From assembly GCF_029624655.1 (NCBI RefSeq), contig NZ_JARRSA010000004.1:119844-183843 (forward strand): 64,000 bases of DNA, read 5' to 3'. Position numbers and translations under genes: made by a program. This DNA comes from Roseicyclus salinarum. Lineage in GTDB: Bacteria; Pseudomonadota; Alphaproteobacteria; Rhodobacterales; Rhodobacteraceae. The notes under the pieces are model-generated. The model was given only the letters and a program-made list of their open reading frames with translations. It searched no databases and was not told the origin of the DNA. Shown here piece after piece: positions 46,049-56,825 of this stretch (position 1 is its first letter; each line of letters begins with the position of its first letter).

Positions 46049-46675
46049 ATGACGCCGCGCATCATCGCGACCGAAGCGGATCTCGCCGCCGCGGCGGAGG
46101 AGCTGGTGGCGCTCGAGCCGCGCTTCGGGCCCGTGGTGGCGGCCGGTCCGCTGCCGATGCGACGGCGCGCCGACGGCTTTGCGGCGCTTCTGTCGGCGAT
46201 CGTGGCGCAGCAGGTCTCGACCGCGAGCGCGGCGGCGATCTGGTCGCGCCTCGAGGCGGCGGGCCTCGTTACGGAGGCGGCGGTCGCGGCGGCTGACGAC
46301 GGCGCGCTCAGGGCCTGCGGTCTCAGCCGCCCCAAGATGCGCTACGCCCGCGCGCTGGCCTCGGCCGGACTCGACTGGACGGCGTTGCGCGACGCGCCCA
46401 CGGACGGCGTCGTCGGGACGCTGACGACGGTGCCGGGGGTCGGCCGGTGGACGGCCGAGATATACGCCAAGTTCGCGCTCGGCCATGCCGACGCCTTCGC
46501 CGCCGGCGATCTCGCCCTGCAGGAGGCCGCGCGGCGGCTCTTCGGCCTCGAGGCCCGCCCGCCCGAGCGTGACCTGCGGGCCATGGCCGAGGGCTGGCGC
46601 CCGGTGCGGGCGGTTGCCGCCCGCGCGCTCTGGGTCTACTACCGCCTCGACACCGACCGGGAGGGCGTCTTGTGA
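46049..46675 (+). CDS. DNA-3-methyladenine glycosylase II (AlkA type)
   Basis: A 208-residue HhH-GPD base-excision enzyme. The helix-hairpin-helix is VGTLTTVPGVGRWTAEIYAKFALG with the catalytic Asp in ADAFAAGDLALQEA; AIVAQQVSTASAAAIW is the family N-terminal helix. It removes alkylated purines from DNA. It lacks the N-terminal beta domain of E. coli AlkA, as is common in shorter homologues. ATG 46049 follows GGAAGGAG. Confidence 0.88.
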   Translation: MTPRIIATEADLAAAAEELVALEPRFGPVVAAGPLPMRRRADGFAALLSAIVAQQVSTASAAAIWSRLEAAGLVTEAAVAAADDGALRACGLSRPKMRYARALASAGLDWTALRDAPTDGVVGTLTTVPGVGRWTAEIYAKFALGHADAFAAGDLALQEAARRLFGLEARPPERDLRAMAEGWRPVRAVAARALWVYYRLDTDREGVL

Positions 46676-47340
46676 GCAGGGTCTTGGAATACGGGCGGAA
46701 AGCGCCCTCGGCGGGGCGCGCCTCGAACCTCGTGATCTTCCTTCACGGCTACGGGGCGGACGGCAACGACCTGCTCGGCCTCGCCGATCCGCTGGCCCCG
46801 CACATGCCCGGCACCGTCTTCGTCGCGCCGAACGCGCCCGAGAAGTCGGCGATGAACCCGATGGGCTACCAATGGTTCCCGATCCCGTGGATCGACGGCT
46901 CTTCCGAGGAGCAGGCGATGGAGGGGATGGCCCGCGCGGTGGACGACCTTGACGCCTTTCTCGACCGCGTCATGGCCGAGGAAGGCATCGCCGCCGCCCG
47001 CACCGTCCTTGTGGGCTTCAGCCAGGGCACGATGATGAGCCTTCACGTCGCGCCCCGCCGGTCCGAGGCCGTGGCGGGCGTGGTGGGGTTCTCGGGGCGC
47101 CTTCTGTCGCCCGAGACGCTTGCCGACGAGGTTGTCGTGCGCCCCCCCGTCCTCCTGATCCACGGCGACCAGGACGACGTCGTGCCGCCGCAGAGCCTGC
47201 CCGAGGCGGCCGAGGCCTTGCAGAAGGCCGGCTGGAACGAAGTCTATGCCCACGTCATGAAGGGCACCGCGCATGGCATCGCCCCCGACGGCCTGTCGGT
47301 GGCGCTTGCCTTCATGCGCGAGAAGCTCGGCCTCGGCTGA
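46672..47340 (+). CDS. Phospholipase/carboxylesterase family hydrolase
   Basis: A 222-residue alpha/beta hydrolase of the short esterase (YpfH/carboxylesterase) group: VIFLHGYGADGNDL oxyanion region, nucleophile Ser in LVGFSQGTMMSL, Asp in HGDQDDVVPP and His in KGTAHGIAPDG. Cytoplasmic, as no signal is seen. GTG 46672 overlaps the glycosylase stop (GTGA), so the two genes are co-translated. Confidence 0.87.
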   Translation: MSRVLEYGRKAPSAGRASNLVIFLHGYGADGNDLLGLADPLAPHMPGTVFVAPNAPEKSAMNPMGYQWFPIPWIDGSSEEQAMEGMARAVDDLDAFLDRVMAEEGIAAARTVLVGFSQGTMMSLHVAPRRSEAVAGVVGFSGRLLSPETLADEVVVRPPVLLIHGDQDDVVPPQSLPEAAEALQKAGWNEVYAHVMKGTAHGIAPDGLSVALAFMREKLGLG

Positions 47341-47343
47341 GGG

Positions 47344-47775
47344 CTAGGCCCCGGCCCAGAGCCGGGGTTCGGCGAATTCCACCGAGTTGCCGGCCGGGTC
47401 GCGCAGGTAAAGCGACCGCGCGCCGTTCGGCCACCGGAAATCGGACTCGATCCCGACGCCCGCGGCCTCCAGGCGCGCGCGCATCGCAGCGATCGCGGGC
47501 CCGCTCGCGGCGAAGCAGACATGCCCCGGCCCCCGCGCGCCGTGTGGGGGAACGGGCAGCGCGCCCGGGGGCGCGGTCGTCTCGGTCGCGTCGGGATTGA
47601 ACACCAGAAGCACCGTCGCCCCGAGCTTGTAGAAGACGTGCCTGTCGCCCGCCCGCGCGATCCGGCGCAGTCCCAGAAGGCCGCCGTAGAAGGCCTCGGC
47701 GGCGTCGAGATCGGGGGCGTAGACCGCCGCCTCGAGGATCGCGTCGGGGATGGGGGCTTCTGGAAGATCCGGCAT
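47344..47775 (-). CDS. VOC family (glyoxalase/bleomycin-resistance fold) protein
   Basis: A 143-residue protein with paired beta-alpha-beta-beta-beta units: LEAAVYAPDLDAAEAFYGGLLGL, then GPGHVCFAA ... RLEAAGVGIES ... SLYLRDPAGNSVEFAEP. Metal-ligand His and Glu residues are present near the expected ends. Substrate unknown. ATG at 47773-47775 follows GGAGGCAGG. Convergent with the esterase gene. Confidence 0.82.
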   Translation of the reverse strand: MPDLPEAPIPDAILEAAVYAPDLDAAEAFYGGLLGLRRIARAGDRHVFYKLGATVLLVFNPDATETTAPPGALPVPPHGARGPGHVCFAASGPAIAAMRARLEAAGVGIESDFRWPNGARSLYLRDPAGNSVEFAEPRLWAGA

Positions 47776-47924
47776 GGGCCTGCCTCCGGGGCGTATCGGG
47801 TTCGGGCGCGCCTGCGCCGCGCGCGCGGCCTGCCCGCATGTCGCGGGCCCTGCCGTCACCGTCACGAAACTGTCAGGCGGGACCGCTAGACATGCGAACG
47901 TGATGGCACATTATCTGGTAAGGC

Positions 47925-47952
47925 TTGCCGGATTGCAAAGCCTAGATATAGT
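47925..47952 (+). promoter_or_regulatory. Probable sigma-70 promoter of the HNH gene
   Basis: TTGCCG (47925-47930) and TATAGT (47947-47952) are spaced 16 bases apart in an AT-rich patch, 75 bases before the HNH endonuclease start. Confidence 0.45.
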
Positions 47953-48026
47953 GTCGACAAGGCAGGGGCGGGGTGTCCCGTTCTGGTGCCCGACGGGAGG
48001 CAGACAGGGCGGGAGCGGAGTCATCC

Positions 48027-48623
48027 ATGCAGGCTGCAGGCGACATCGATTTCAGAACCAGTTTCGTGCGCGAGCCGGGCGCCCTGAAGCAGAACCCGGC
48101 GCTCGTGCTCAATGCGGACTACCGGCCGCTGAGCTACTATCCGCTTTCGCTCTGGCCGTGGCAGGAGGCCGTGAAGGCGGTCTGGCTCGACCGGGTGCAG
48201 ATCGTCGCGGAATACGACGAGACGGTGCGCAGTCCCTCCACGGTCATCCGCATTCCCTCGGTCGTGGTCCTCAAGGACTACATCAAGCCGCAGAAGCGCG
48301 TGGCCTTCACGCGCTTCAACCTGTTCCTGCGCGACGAGTTCTCGTGCCAGTATTGCGGCGAGAAGGGCGATCTGACCTTCGACCACGTCGTGCCGCGTGC
48401 ACGGGGCGGGGTGACGAGCTGGGAGAACGTCGTGGCCGCGTGTTCGCGCTGCAACCTGCGCAAGGGCGCGCGCAGCCTGCGCCAGTCGGGCCTCAGCCTG
48501 CGCAAGCCGCCACGCCAGCCGGGCGCGGAGGAGCTGCGCAACATGGGCCGCAAGTTTCCGCCGAACCACCTGCACGAAAGCTGGCTCGACTTCCTCTACT
48601 GGGACGCCGAACTGGAAGCGTGA
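48027..48623 (+). CDS. HNH endonuclease family protein
   Basis: A 198-residue protein with an HNH fold: zinc cysteines in CQYCGEKGDLTFDHVVPRAR and CSRCNLRKGAR, catalytic His in FDHVVPRARGG and the Asn in WENVVAAC. The N-terminal part (ALVLNADYRPLSYYPLS) is typical of a widespread chromosomal group, often annotated as 5-methylcytosine-specific (McrA-like) but not tied to a restriction system. No methyltransferase partner of restriction type is nearby. ATG 48027 follows GGGAGCGGAG. Confidence 0.87.
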   Translation: MQAAGDIDFRTSFVREPGALKQNPALVLNADYRPLSYYPLSLWPWQEAVKAVWLDRVQIVAEYDETVRSPSTVIRIPSVVVLKDYIKPQKRVAFTRFNLFLRDEFSCQYCGEKGDLTFDHVVPRARGGVTSWENVVAACSRCNLRKGARSLRQSGLSLRKPPRQPGAEELRNMGRKFPPNHLHESWLDFLYWDAELEA

Positions 48624-48745
48624 GCGCGCGCCGCGGGACCGGCGTGCCGGGGGCGGCATGACTTTGGCGGTGCGCGTCACGGGGTGGCGTGACACCGGGC
48701 CGCCCAGCCGCTAGCCTCGCGCCGGAACAGGCGGAAGGGCGAGCG

Positions 48746-49702
48746 ATGACCGACACGGATTGGGAACCCATCTCTGGCGCGGTGCTGCCGCGTTACGCGG
48801 GCGTGCCGACATTCATGCGGCTGCCGCATGTGCCGCAGGACGATCCCCGGCGCGTGGAGGTGGACATCGGCATCATCGGGATGCCTTGGGACGGCGCCAC
48901 GTCGAACCGGCCCGGCGCGCGCCACGGCCCGCGCGGGCTGCGCGACGCCTCGACCATGATCCGCTCGATGAACGGCCACACGCGCCAGACGCCGTTCCGG
49001 TCGATGCACTGCGCCGACATGGGCGACGTCGCCATGAGCCCTGTCGACCAGGACGAGGCGCTGGCCGCCGCCGAGGCCGCGGTCGCGCAGATGCTCGGCG
49101 AGGGCATCCGCCCGGTCATGGTGGGCGGCGACCACCTGTGCACACTGACCGTGCTGCGCGCGCTCAGGGCGCATCGGGGCGAGGCCTTCGGGCTTGTCCT
49201 GCTCGACAGTCACACCGACCTCTACCCGCCTTATTTCGGGGGCAGGACGCTGACCCACGGGAACCCGTTCCGGCAGGCCATCGAGGAGGGATGCCTCGAT
49301 CCGCACCGATGCTTCATGGCGGGGATGCGCGGCACCTCCTACAACAAGGAGGACATCGACTATGGCCGCGAGAAGGGCGTGCACATCGTCGAGATCGAGG
49401 AGTGCATGGCGCGGGGCTGGACCTCGGTCATGGAGGAGGCGCGCAGCGTCGCGGGCAGCGGCCCGGTCTATGCGAGCTTCGACATCGACTTCATCGACCC
49501 GGCCTTCGCGCCGGGCACCGGCACGCCCGAGGTGGGCGGGCCGACGAGCTTCGAGGCGATCCAGTGCGTGCGCAGGCTGCGCGGCCTCGACATCGTGGGG
49601 GCGGACCTCGTGGAGGTGTCGCCGCCGTTCGATCCCTCGGGCAACACCTCGTGGCTCGGCGCCTCGGTCCTCTTCGAGCTGATCTGCGCGATGGAGCCCT
49701 GA
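48746..49702 (+). CDS. Ureohydrolase, agmatinase-like
   Basis: A 318-residue arginase/agmatinase-family enzyme. Metal-binding motifs are GGDHLCT, DSHTDLYPP and SFDIDFIDPAFAPGTGTPE. The first two differ from the usual GGDHS and DAHxD in one residue each (Leu for Ser, Ser for Ala), so the substrate may not be agmatine; guanidino acids or guanidine are alternatives. ATG 48746 follows GGAAGGGCGAG. A repeat element follows the gene. Confidence 0.85.
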   Translation: MTDTDWEPISGAVLPRYAGVPTFMRLPHVPQDDPRRVEVDIGIIGMPWDGATSNRPGARHGPRGLRDASTMIRSMNGHTRQTPFRSMHCADMGDVAMSPVDQDEALAAAEAAVAQMLGEGIRPVMVGGDHLCTLTVLRALRAHRGEAFGLVLLDSHTDLYPPYFGGRTLTHGNPFRQAIEEGCLDPHRCFMAGMRGTSYNKEDIDYGREKGVHIVEIEECMARGWTSVMEEARSVAGSGPVYASFDIDFIDPAFAPGTGTPEVGGPTSFEAIQCVRRLRGLDIVGADLVEVSPPFDPSGNTSWLGASVLFELICAMEP

Positions 49703-49717
49703 GGCGGGCCGCGAAAA

Positions 49718-49773
49718 GGGGGCTCCGCCCCCCGGCCTTCGGCCTCCCCCCGGAGTTTTTCGCAAGGATGAAG
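49718..49773 (+). repeat. Dispersed intergenic repeat, copy 3
   Basis: GGGGGCTCCGCCCCC, then GGCCTTCGGCC, then CCCCCGGAGTTTTT and GCAAGGATGAAG. It parallels the copy at 12937-13015 and follows the ureohydrolase stop. Confidence 0.65.
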
Positions 49774-49781
49774 ACCTGCGG

Positions 49782-49810
49782 TTGGAGAGGAGGCCCGCAA
49801 CCGGTAGACT
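49782..49810 (+). promoter_or_regulatory. Candidate promoter of zwf-pgl-pgi
   Basis: TTGGAG (49782-49787) and TAGACT (49805-49810) are spaced 17 bases apart. The operator at 49851-49862 would then lie downstream of the start of transcription. Confidence 0.35.
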
Positions 49811-49850
49811 CGGGCAAAGGAAGGGTTTAGGCGTCTCGAACGGAGTTTGC

Positions 49851-49862
49851 GTTAGCGCTAAC
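49851..49862. promoter_or_regulatory. LacI-type palindrome upstream of zwf
   Basis: GTTAGCGCTAAC, identical to the site in front of edd, lies 54 bases before the zwf start. A common CceR/PckR-like repressor is the inferred binder. Confidence 0.65.
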
Positions 49863-49869
49863 AAGAACT

Positions 49870-49893
49870 GCTCCGGCGGCGGGGTGCCGGAGC
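49870..49893 (+). other. Leader hairpin between operator and zwf
   Basis: GCTCCGGC and GCCGGAGC form a perfect 8-bp stem with an 8-nt loop, 22 bases before the zwf start codon. It may protect the mRNA or affect translation initiation. Confidence 0.4.
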
Positions 49894-49915
49894 GAGGAAC
49901 GCCAGGGAGAGACAG

Positions 49916-51366
<1,451 letters not shown>

Positions 51367-51370
<4 letters not shown>

Positions 51371-52038
51371 CCTTCCTCGAATATCCGGACCGTGACCTGC
51401 TGATGCTCGACCTCGCCGACGTGATCGCAAGCGAGATCGCGGCGGCGCTGCGGCGCAACGACACCGTCACCGTCAGCGTTCCGGGCGGCACCACGCCGGG
51501 GCCCGTGTTCGACGTGCTGTGCGGGCAGAAGCTGGACTGGGGGCGGGTCGCCGTGGTGCCCAACGACGAGCGGTGGGTGCCCGAGGATCATCCGCGGTCG
51601 AACGCGAGGCTCATCCGCGAGCATCTTCTGGTGTCGGAGGCCTCCGCCGCGACGCTCGTCCCGCTGCATGCGCCGTTCGAGACGCCGGAGGAGGGGCTGG
51701 AGGCGCTTTCGCAGGGGTTGGAGCCTCATCTGCCGCTTTCGGTGCTTCTGCTGGGGATGGGGGCCGACATGCACACGGCGAGCCTGTTTCCCGGCGCGGA
51801 CAACTTGGCCGCCGCGCTGGACGACGGGGCGCCGCCGCTGATGGCGATGCGCGCGGAGGGCGCGGGCGAGCCGAGGGTGACGCTGACCGCGCCGGTCCTT
51901 CGCGGCGCGATGAGCTGCCATGTGCTGATCACGGGGCGCGAGAAGCGCGAGGCGCTGGAGCGGGCGAGCCATCTCGATCCGATCGACGCGCCGATCCGTG
52001 CGGTGCTGGGGCAGGCCATTGTCCATTGGGCGGAATGA
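51367..52038 (+). CDS. pgl: 6-phosphogluconolactonase
   Basis: A 223-residue DevB-type lactonase of the NagB/RpiA/Pgl fold: [34 protein letters not shown] and [18 protein letters not shown] are the family motifs (the last is usually GMGxDGHTASLFP, here with Met for Gly). ATG 51367 overlaps the zwf stop (ATGA), so the genes are translationally coupled. Hydrolyses 6-phosphogluconolactone for edd. Confidence 0.93.
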
Positions 52039-52048
52039 GGAGGACGCG

Positions 52049-53662
52049 ATGACGACCACGGACATTCTCGACGACCTTCGGCGGCACCGCGCCGAGCGGG
52101 CGGCCGTCCGGATCCTCGATTTGTTCGAGGACCCCGGCCGGGCGCAGGCGTTCTCGGCGCGGGCCCTCGAGATGCTGTTCGATTTCTCGAAGACGGCGCT
52201 GGACGAGGAGGCGATGGCGCTTCTTCTGAAGCTCGCCCGCGCGGCGCGCGTCGAGGAGCGGCGCGAGGCGATGTTCCGGGGCGACAGGATCAACGAGACG
52301 GAGGGCCGCGCGGTGCTGCATACCGCGTTGCGCGCGCCCCGGGGCCCCATCGAGGTCGATGGCCAGGACGTGATGCCCGGCGTCCTTGAGACGCGCGCGC
52401 GCATGGCGGAGTTCGCGCGCGCCGTCCGGTCGGGCGAGATCGCGGGCGCGGGCGGGCCCTACACCGACGTGGTGAACATCGGCATCGGCGGCTCGGACCT
52501 TGGTCCGGCGATGGCGACGATGGCGCTTCGGCCCTACCATGACGGGCCGCGCCTGCACTACGTCTCGAACGTCGATGGCGCGCATGTCCACGACACGCTC
52601 GCGGGGCTCGACCCGCGCCGGACGCTGGTGATCGTGGCCTCGAAGACCTTCACCACGATCGAGACGATGACAAACGCCGAGACCGCGCGCGCCTGGATGG
52701 CGGGCGGCGTGGAGACGCCAGGCGCGCAGTTCGCCGCCGTCTCGAGCGCGGTGGACAGGACGGCGGCCTTCGGCATCGATCCCTCGCGCGTGTTCGGTTT
52801 CGAGGATTGGGTCGGCGGGCGCTATTCGATGTGGGGGCCCATCGGCCTGGGGCTTGCCATCGCGGTCGGGCCGGAGGCGTTCGGAGAGGTCCTTGCCGGC
52901 GGTCACGACATGGACACGCATTTCCGCGAGGCTGCGTTGGCGGAGAACATGCCCGTCCTGCTGGCGCTCGTGGGTATTTGGCACAACCAGGTCTGCGGCC
53001 ACGCGACGCGCGCGGTGCTGCCCTACGAGCAGCGGCTCGCGCGTCTGCCCGCCTATCTCCAGCAGCTGGAGATGGAGAGCAACGGCAAGCGCGTGGCGAT
53101 GGACGGCACGGAGCTGACGGAGAATTCGGGCCCCGTGGTCTGGGGCGAGCCCGGCACCAACGGGCAGCATGCGTTCTACCAGCTGATCCACCAGGGCACG
53201 CGCATCGTGCCGTGCGAGTTCATGGCTGGCGCGGAGGGTCACGAGCCGGAGCTTGCGCATCAGCACCGGCTCCTCCTGGCCAATTGCCTGGCGCAATCCG
53301 AGGCGCTGATGCGGGGCCGGTCGCTGGACGAGGCGCGGGCGATGATGGCCGCGAAGGACCTGCGGGGGGACGAGCTGGAGCGGCAGGCGCGCCACCGGGT
53401 GTTTCCGGGCGACCGGCCGTCCACGACGCTTCTCTATCGCAAGCTGACGCCGCGGGTGCTGGGCCGGATCATCGCGCTCTACGAGCACAGGGTGTTCGTG
53501 GAGGGCGTGATCCTGGGGATCAACTCGTTCGACCAGTGGGGCGTGGAGCTGGGCAAGGAGCTGGCCAATGCGCTTGAGCCGGTGCTGAGCGGAGCCGTGG
53601 ACGGGGCGGACAAGGACGGCTCGACCCGCGCGCTGGTGGCCTACGCGAGGGGCGAGGGCTAG
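52049..53662 (+). CDS. pgi: Glucose-6-phosphate isomerase
   Basis: A 537-residue phosphosugar isomerase of normal length. Signatures: [57 protein letters not shown] and [18 protein letters not shown] 52049 follows GAGGAGGA. Third gene of the zwf operon; without a visible phosphofructokinase in the window its role is likely to recycle fructose 6-phosphate into the Entner-Doudoroff route or supply gluconeogenesis. Confidence 0.96.
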   Translation: MTTTDILDDLRRHRAERAAVRILDLFEDPGRAQAFSARALEMLFDFSKTALDEEAMALLLKLARAARVEERREAMFRGDRINETEGRAVLHTALRAPRGPIEVDGQDVMPGVLETRARMAEFARAVRSGEIAGAGGPYTDVVNIGIGGSDLGPAMATMALRPYHDGPRLHYVSNVDGAHVHDTLAGLDPRRTLVIVASKTFTTIETMTNAETARAWMAGGVETPGAQFAAVSSAVDRTAAFGIDPSRVFGFEDWVGGRYSMWGPIGLGLAIAVGPEAFGEVLAGGHDMDTHFREAALAENMPVLLALVGIWHNQVCGHATRAVLPYEQRLARLPAYLQQLEMESNGKRVAMDGTELTENSGPVVWGEPGTNGQHAFYQLIHQGTRIVPCEFMAGAEGHEPELAHQHRLLLANCLAQSEALMRGRSLDEARAMMAAKDLRGDELERQARHRVFPGDRPSTTLLYRKLTPRVLGRIIALYEHRVFVEGVILGINSFDQWGVELGKELANALEPVLSGAVDGADKDGSTRALVAYARGEG

Positions 53663-53700
53663 GAGGCCCGTCCCGGCGGCGGCGCGCGCGGCTGCGTCGC

Positions 53701-53733
53701 ATTGCGTATTTGGGGAAAGATGAAGGGGCGGGG
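53701..53733 (+). repeat. Dispersed intergenic repeat, copy 4 (tail only)
   Basis: ATTGCGTATTTGGGG and AAAGATGAAGGGGCG match the copy at 63154-63182 closely. It fills the gap between the convergent pgi and thioesterase genes. Confidence 0.6.
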
Positions 53734-53735
53734 CT

Positions 53736-54227
53736 TCAGGCGCCTTCGGCGTGGGCGCCGTCGAGGTCGAGGAAGGCCTGCCGGCCGGCCGGGGGGATCG
53801 GGTGGCGCCCCGCGCCGTCCCGCGCGAGCAGGACGACCACCGCCTCGCCGGTGGTGGTCAGGCGCGCAGTGCCGCCTTCGTCGGGGAGCCAGACCGCGAA
53901 TTCCATCGTGAAGGAGGTCCGGCGAAAGGCACGCGTGCGGCCCGTCACCACGTAGTCCATGCCGACGAACAGTTCCGCGTGGTAGTCGCAGCTGGTCCGC
54001 TTGAGCACGAGACGGGGGCTGTCGGGCCCGTAGTCGGTGATGCCGCGCGCCTCGAGGTATGGGAGGCGGAAGCTTTCGAACCAGGTGAGGTAGGCCGTGT
54101 TGTTGACGTGGCCGAGGGCGTCGATCTCGGCGAAACGCACGCGGTCGGCGAGGCCGAAAGCCCAGGGCTCGGGGATGCCGAGGGCGCGCAGGGTCGGGAC
54201 ATGGAGGGGCGTGTGATAGGCGAGCAT
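53736..54227 (-). CDS. Acyl-CoA thioesterase (4HBT hotdog family)
   Basis: A 163-residue hotdog-fold thioesterase. RFAEIDALGHVNNTAYLTWFE is the 4-hydroxybenzoyl-CoA thioesterase-type motif with the catalytic Asp; TSCDYHAELFVGMDYVV follows. Substrate unknown. ATG at 54225-54227 was chosen because upstream sequence is not family-like. Divergent from the gene at 54373. Confidence 0.82.
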   Translation of the reverse strand: MLAYHTPLHVPTLRALGIPEPWAFGLADRVRFAEIDALGHVNNTAYLTWFESFRLPYLEARGITDYGPDSPRLVLKRTSCDYHAELFVGMDYVVTGRTRAFRRTSFTMEFAVWLPDEGGTARLTTTGEAVVVLLARDGAGRHPIPPAGRQAFLDLDGAHAEGA

Positions 54228-54372
54228 GGCGCAAGGGTCTGGCCCGGACGGCGCGCGGGCGCAAGGGGTGCGTTGCGTGGACTGCGCAATTGGACGCCAT
54301 GGTGTCGCGGACGGACATGACCCGGGCGTCGGGCGGCTGGGATGGTGACGGGCGAGCAAGCCGGAGGTTTCC

Positions 54373-56808
54373 ATGCGCACCCATGCCCAGGCCGTCGTGA
54401 TCGGAGGCGGCGTCGTCGGCTGCTCGATCCTCTATCACCTTGCGCGGCTTGGCTGGTCGGAGGTCGTGCTGCTGGAGCGCGACGAGCTGACCAGCGGTTC
54501 GACCTGGCACGCGGCGGCGAACATCCACGGGCTCCACGACAGCACCAACATCTCGCGGCTTCAGCACTACACGATGCGCCTCTATCGCGAGCTCGAGGAG
54601 GAGACCGGCCAGTCCTGCGGCGTGTTCCAGCCCGGATCGCTCTACCTTGCGCAGACCGAGGCGCGGGAGCACCAGCTGAGGCTGCAGGAGGCGCGGGCGC
54701 GGCGCTACGGCATGGCCTTCCATGAGGTCACCCGCGCGGAGGCCGAGCGGCTGCATCCGCTCGTCGATTTCGACGGCGTACGCTGTATCATGTTCGAGCC
54801 CGACGGCGGCAACGTCGATCCTTCGGGCGTGACCAACGCCTACGCGATCGGCGCGCGCCGGCGTGGCGCGGAGATCCACCGCTTCACGCCCGTGACCGCG
54901 ACCGAGGCGCAACCGGACGGGACGTGGATCGTGCGCACCGACAAGGGCGACATCCGCACGCCCTGGGTGGTGAACGCGGCCGGCCTCTGGGGGCGGGAGG
55001 TCGCGCGGATGGCCGGGGTCGAGCTGCCGCTCCTTCCCACCGAGCACCAGTATTTCGTGACGGAGACGATTGCCGAGATCGCCGCGCTGGACCGCAGGCT
55101 GCCGTCTGTCGCGGACCGCGATGGCGAGTACTACCTGCGCCAGGAGGGCAAGGGCCTGCTGGTGGGCGCCTACGAGCGCGACGTGCGGTTCTGGGCCGAG
55201 GACGGCACGCCGCAGGGCTTCGGGCACGAGCTTTTCGCCGACGACCTTGAGCGGATCGAGGACAATATCCTGCGCGCGATGGCGCGGGTGCCGGTCGTGG
55301 GCGAGGCAGGGATCAAGCGGGTGATCAACGGGCCGATGATCTGGTCGCCGGACGCCTCGGCGCTGTTCGGGCCGGTGCCGGAACTGGATGGCTACTTCTG
55401 CTGCAACGGGATCATCCCGGGCTTCTCGCAGAGCGGCGGCCTGGGCAAGCTCGCCGCCGAGTGGATGGTCGAGGGCGAGCCCTCGCTCGACATGTTCGGC
55501 TGGGACGTTGCGCGCTTCGGCGCATGGGCGGGCCGGGCCTTCACGAGGGCGCGCGTGGCCGACCAGTACGCGAACCGCTTCAAGATCCACTTTCCCGGCG
55601 AGGAGCGGGAGGCCGGGCGACCCGTGCGCACCCGTCCCGCCTACGGGATGCAGGCCGCGATGGGCGCGAAGTTCGGCCTGAACTACGGCTGGGAACATCC
55701 CCTGTTCTTCGATGCGGACGTCGAGGACAGCGCGGGCTTCACCCGGCAGCCGTGGTGGGATGTCGTGGGCCGCGAGGCGCGGATGCTGCGCGATCGGGCG
55801 GGCATCATCGACATCTCCAACTTCGCGAAATACCGCGTCGCGGGGCCGGGGGCGGAGGATTGGCTGAACGCGCTTCTGGCCAACCGGATGCCCACCGAGG
55901 TCGGCCGGTCCTGCCTGACGCCTCTGATCGGCAGCCGCGGCGGCGTGGCGGGCGACTTCACCGTCACCCGGCTTGGCCGCGAGGAGTTCTGGGTGCTGGG
56001 CGGGGGGGCGGCGGAACGCTTTCACCTGCGCTACGTCCGGGCGCTGCCCCTGCCGGAGGGGACGACCTTCGAAAGCCTGACCGAGCGTGTCTGCGGCTTC
56101 AACGTGGCGGGCCCCGAGGCGCGCAGGCTTCTGGCGCGCCTCACGGGCGCGGATCTCTCGAACGAGGCGTTCCCGTTCTTCCGCTCGGCCCGGATCACGG
56201 TGGCGGGCGTCGACGTCGTGGCGATCCGCGTCAGCTTCACGGGCGACCTGGGGTGGGAGCTGCACTGCGCGGAGGGCGACCAGGTCACGCTTTACCGGGC
56301 GCTTCTCGAGGCGGGGCGCGAGGTCGGCGCGGGCCCTGTCGGCAGTCGCGCGCTGATGTCGCTGCGGCTGGAAAAGGGATACGGCTCGTGGGGGCGGGAC
56401 TATTCGCCGGAATACTGGCCGCAGGAGTCCGGGCTCGATGGCCTTGTCCGTCGGGACAAGGAATTCTTGAACAAGGATGCATGGTTGCGGATCGAAGCTC
56501 AGGCGCCGCGTGAAGAGATGGCGCTTCTGGAAATCGACGCGAAGGTGGCCGACGCAAGCGGGTCCGAGCCGATCTTCCTGCCCGACGGCACCCCGGTCGG
56601 CCAGGTGAGTTCGGGCGGCTATGGCCATACGGTCGGGAAGTCCCTGGCGATCGCCTATCTGAAGGCGGGCCGGGTCGCGCCGGGCGAGGAGCTGCGGGTC
56701 GCGATCCTTGGGCGGCCCCATGCCGCGCGGCGTCTGGCCGAGGCCCCGTTCGACCCCAGGGGCTTGCGCCTGCGCGACAAGGCGTTGAGGGCGGAGCCCG
56801 CGGAATGA
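54373..56808 (+). CDS. Dimethylglycine dehydrogenase-like FAD oxidoreductase with GcvT domain
   Basis: An 811-residue two-domain flavoprotein. The N-terminal DAO domain starts with VVIGGGVVGCSILYHLARLG; TSGSTWHAAANI holds the His that covalently binds FAD in dimethylglycine dehydrogenase; an FAO_M linker (about 373-430) leads to a GcvT folate-binding domain (about 430-690, RAGIIDISNFAKYRVAG, FTGDLGWELHC) and GcvT_C barrel (SGGYGHTVGKSLAIAYL). It would demethylate dimethylglycine, sarcosine or a relative and pass formaldehyde to tetrahydrofolate. The folate/corrinoid genes at 57-61.6 kb are a fitting neighbourhood. Confidence 0.85.
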   Translation: MRTHAQAVVIGGGVVGCSILYHLARLGWSEVVLLERDELTSGSTWHAAANIHGLHDSTNISRLQHYTMRLYRELEEETGQSCGVFQPGSLYLAQTEAREHQLRLQEARARRYGMAFHEVTRAEAERLHPLVDFDGVRCIMFEPDGGNVDPSGVTNAYAIGARRRGAEIHRFTPVTATEAQPDGTWIVRTDKGDIRTPWVVNAAGLWGREVARMAGVELPLLPTEHQYFVTETIAEIAALDRRLPSVADRDGEYYLRQEGKGLLVGAYERDVRFWAEDGTPQGFGHELFADDLERIEDNILRAMARVPVVGEAGIKRVINGPMIWSPDASALFGPVPELDGYFCCNGIIPGFSQSGGLGKLAAEWMVEGEPSLDMFGWDVARFGAWAGRAFTRARVADQYANRFKIHFPGEEREAGRPVRTRPAYGMQAAMGAKFGLNYGWEHPLFFDADVEDSAGFTRQPWWDVVGREARMLRDRAGIIDISNFAKYRVAGPGAEDWLNALLANRMPTEVGRSCLTPLIGSRGGVAGDFTVTRLGREEFWVLGGGAAERFHLRYVRALPLPEGTTFESLTERVCGFNVAGPEARRLLARLTGADLSNEAFPFFRSARITVAGVDVVAIRVSFTGDLGWELHCAEGDQVTLYRALLEAGREVGAGPVGSRALMSLRLEKGYGSWGRDYSPEYWPQESGLDGLVRRDKEFLNKDAWLRIEAQAPREEMALLEIDAKVADASGSEPIFLPDGTPVGQVSSGGYGHTVGKSLAIAYLKAGRVAPGEELRVAILGRPHAARRLAEAPFDPRGLRLRDKALRAEPAE

Positions 56809-56825
56809 CGCGATCGAGGGGTGTC

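Noticed and set aside
53659..56721. A 1020-codon minus-strand open frame opposite the dimethylglycine-dehydrogenase-like gene
   Set aside because: It is a product of high GC content on the antisense strand. The plus strand encodes a recognisable DAO-GcvT protein, and only the shorter thioesterase frame at its end is family-like.
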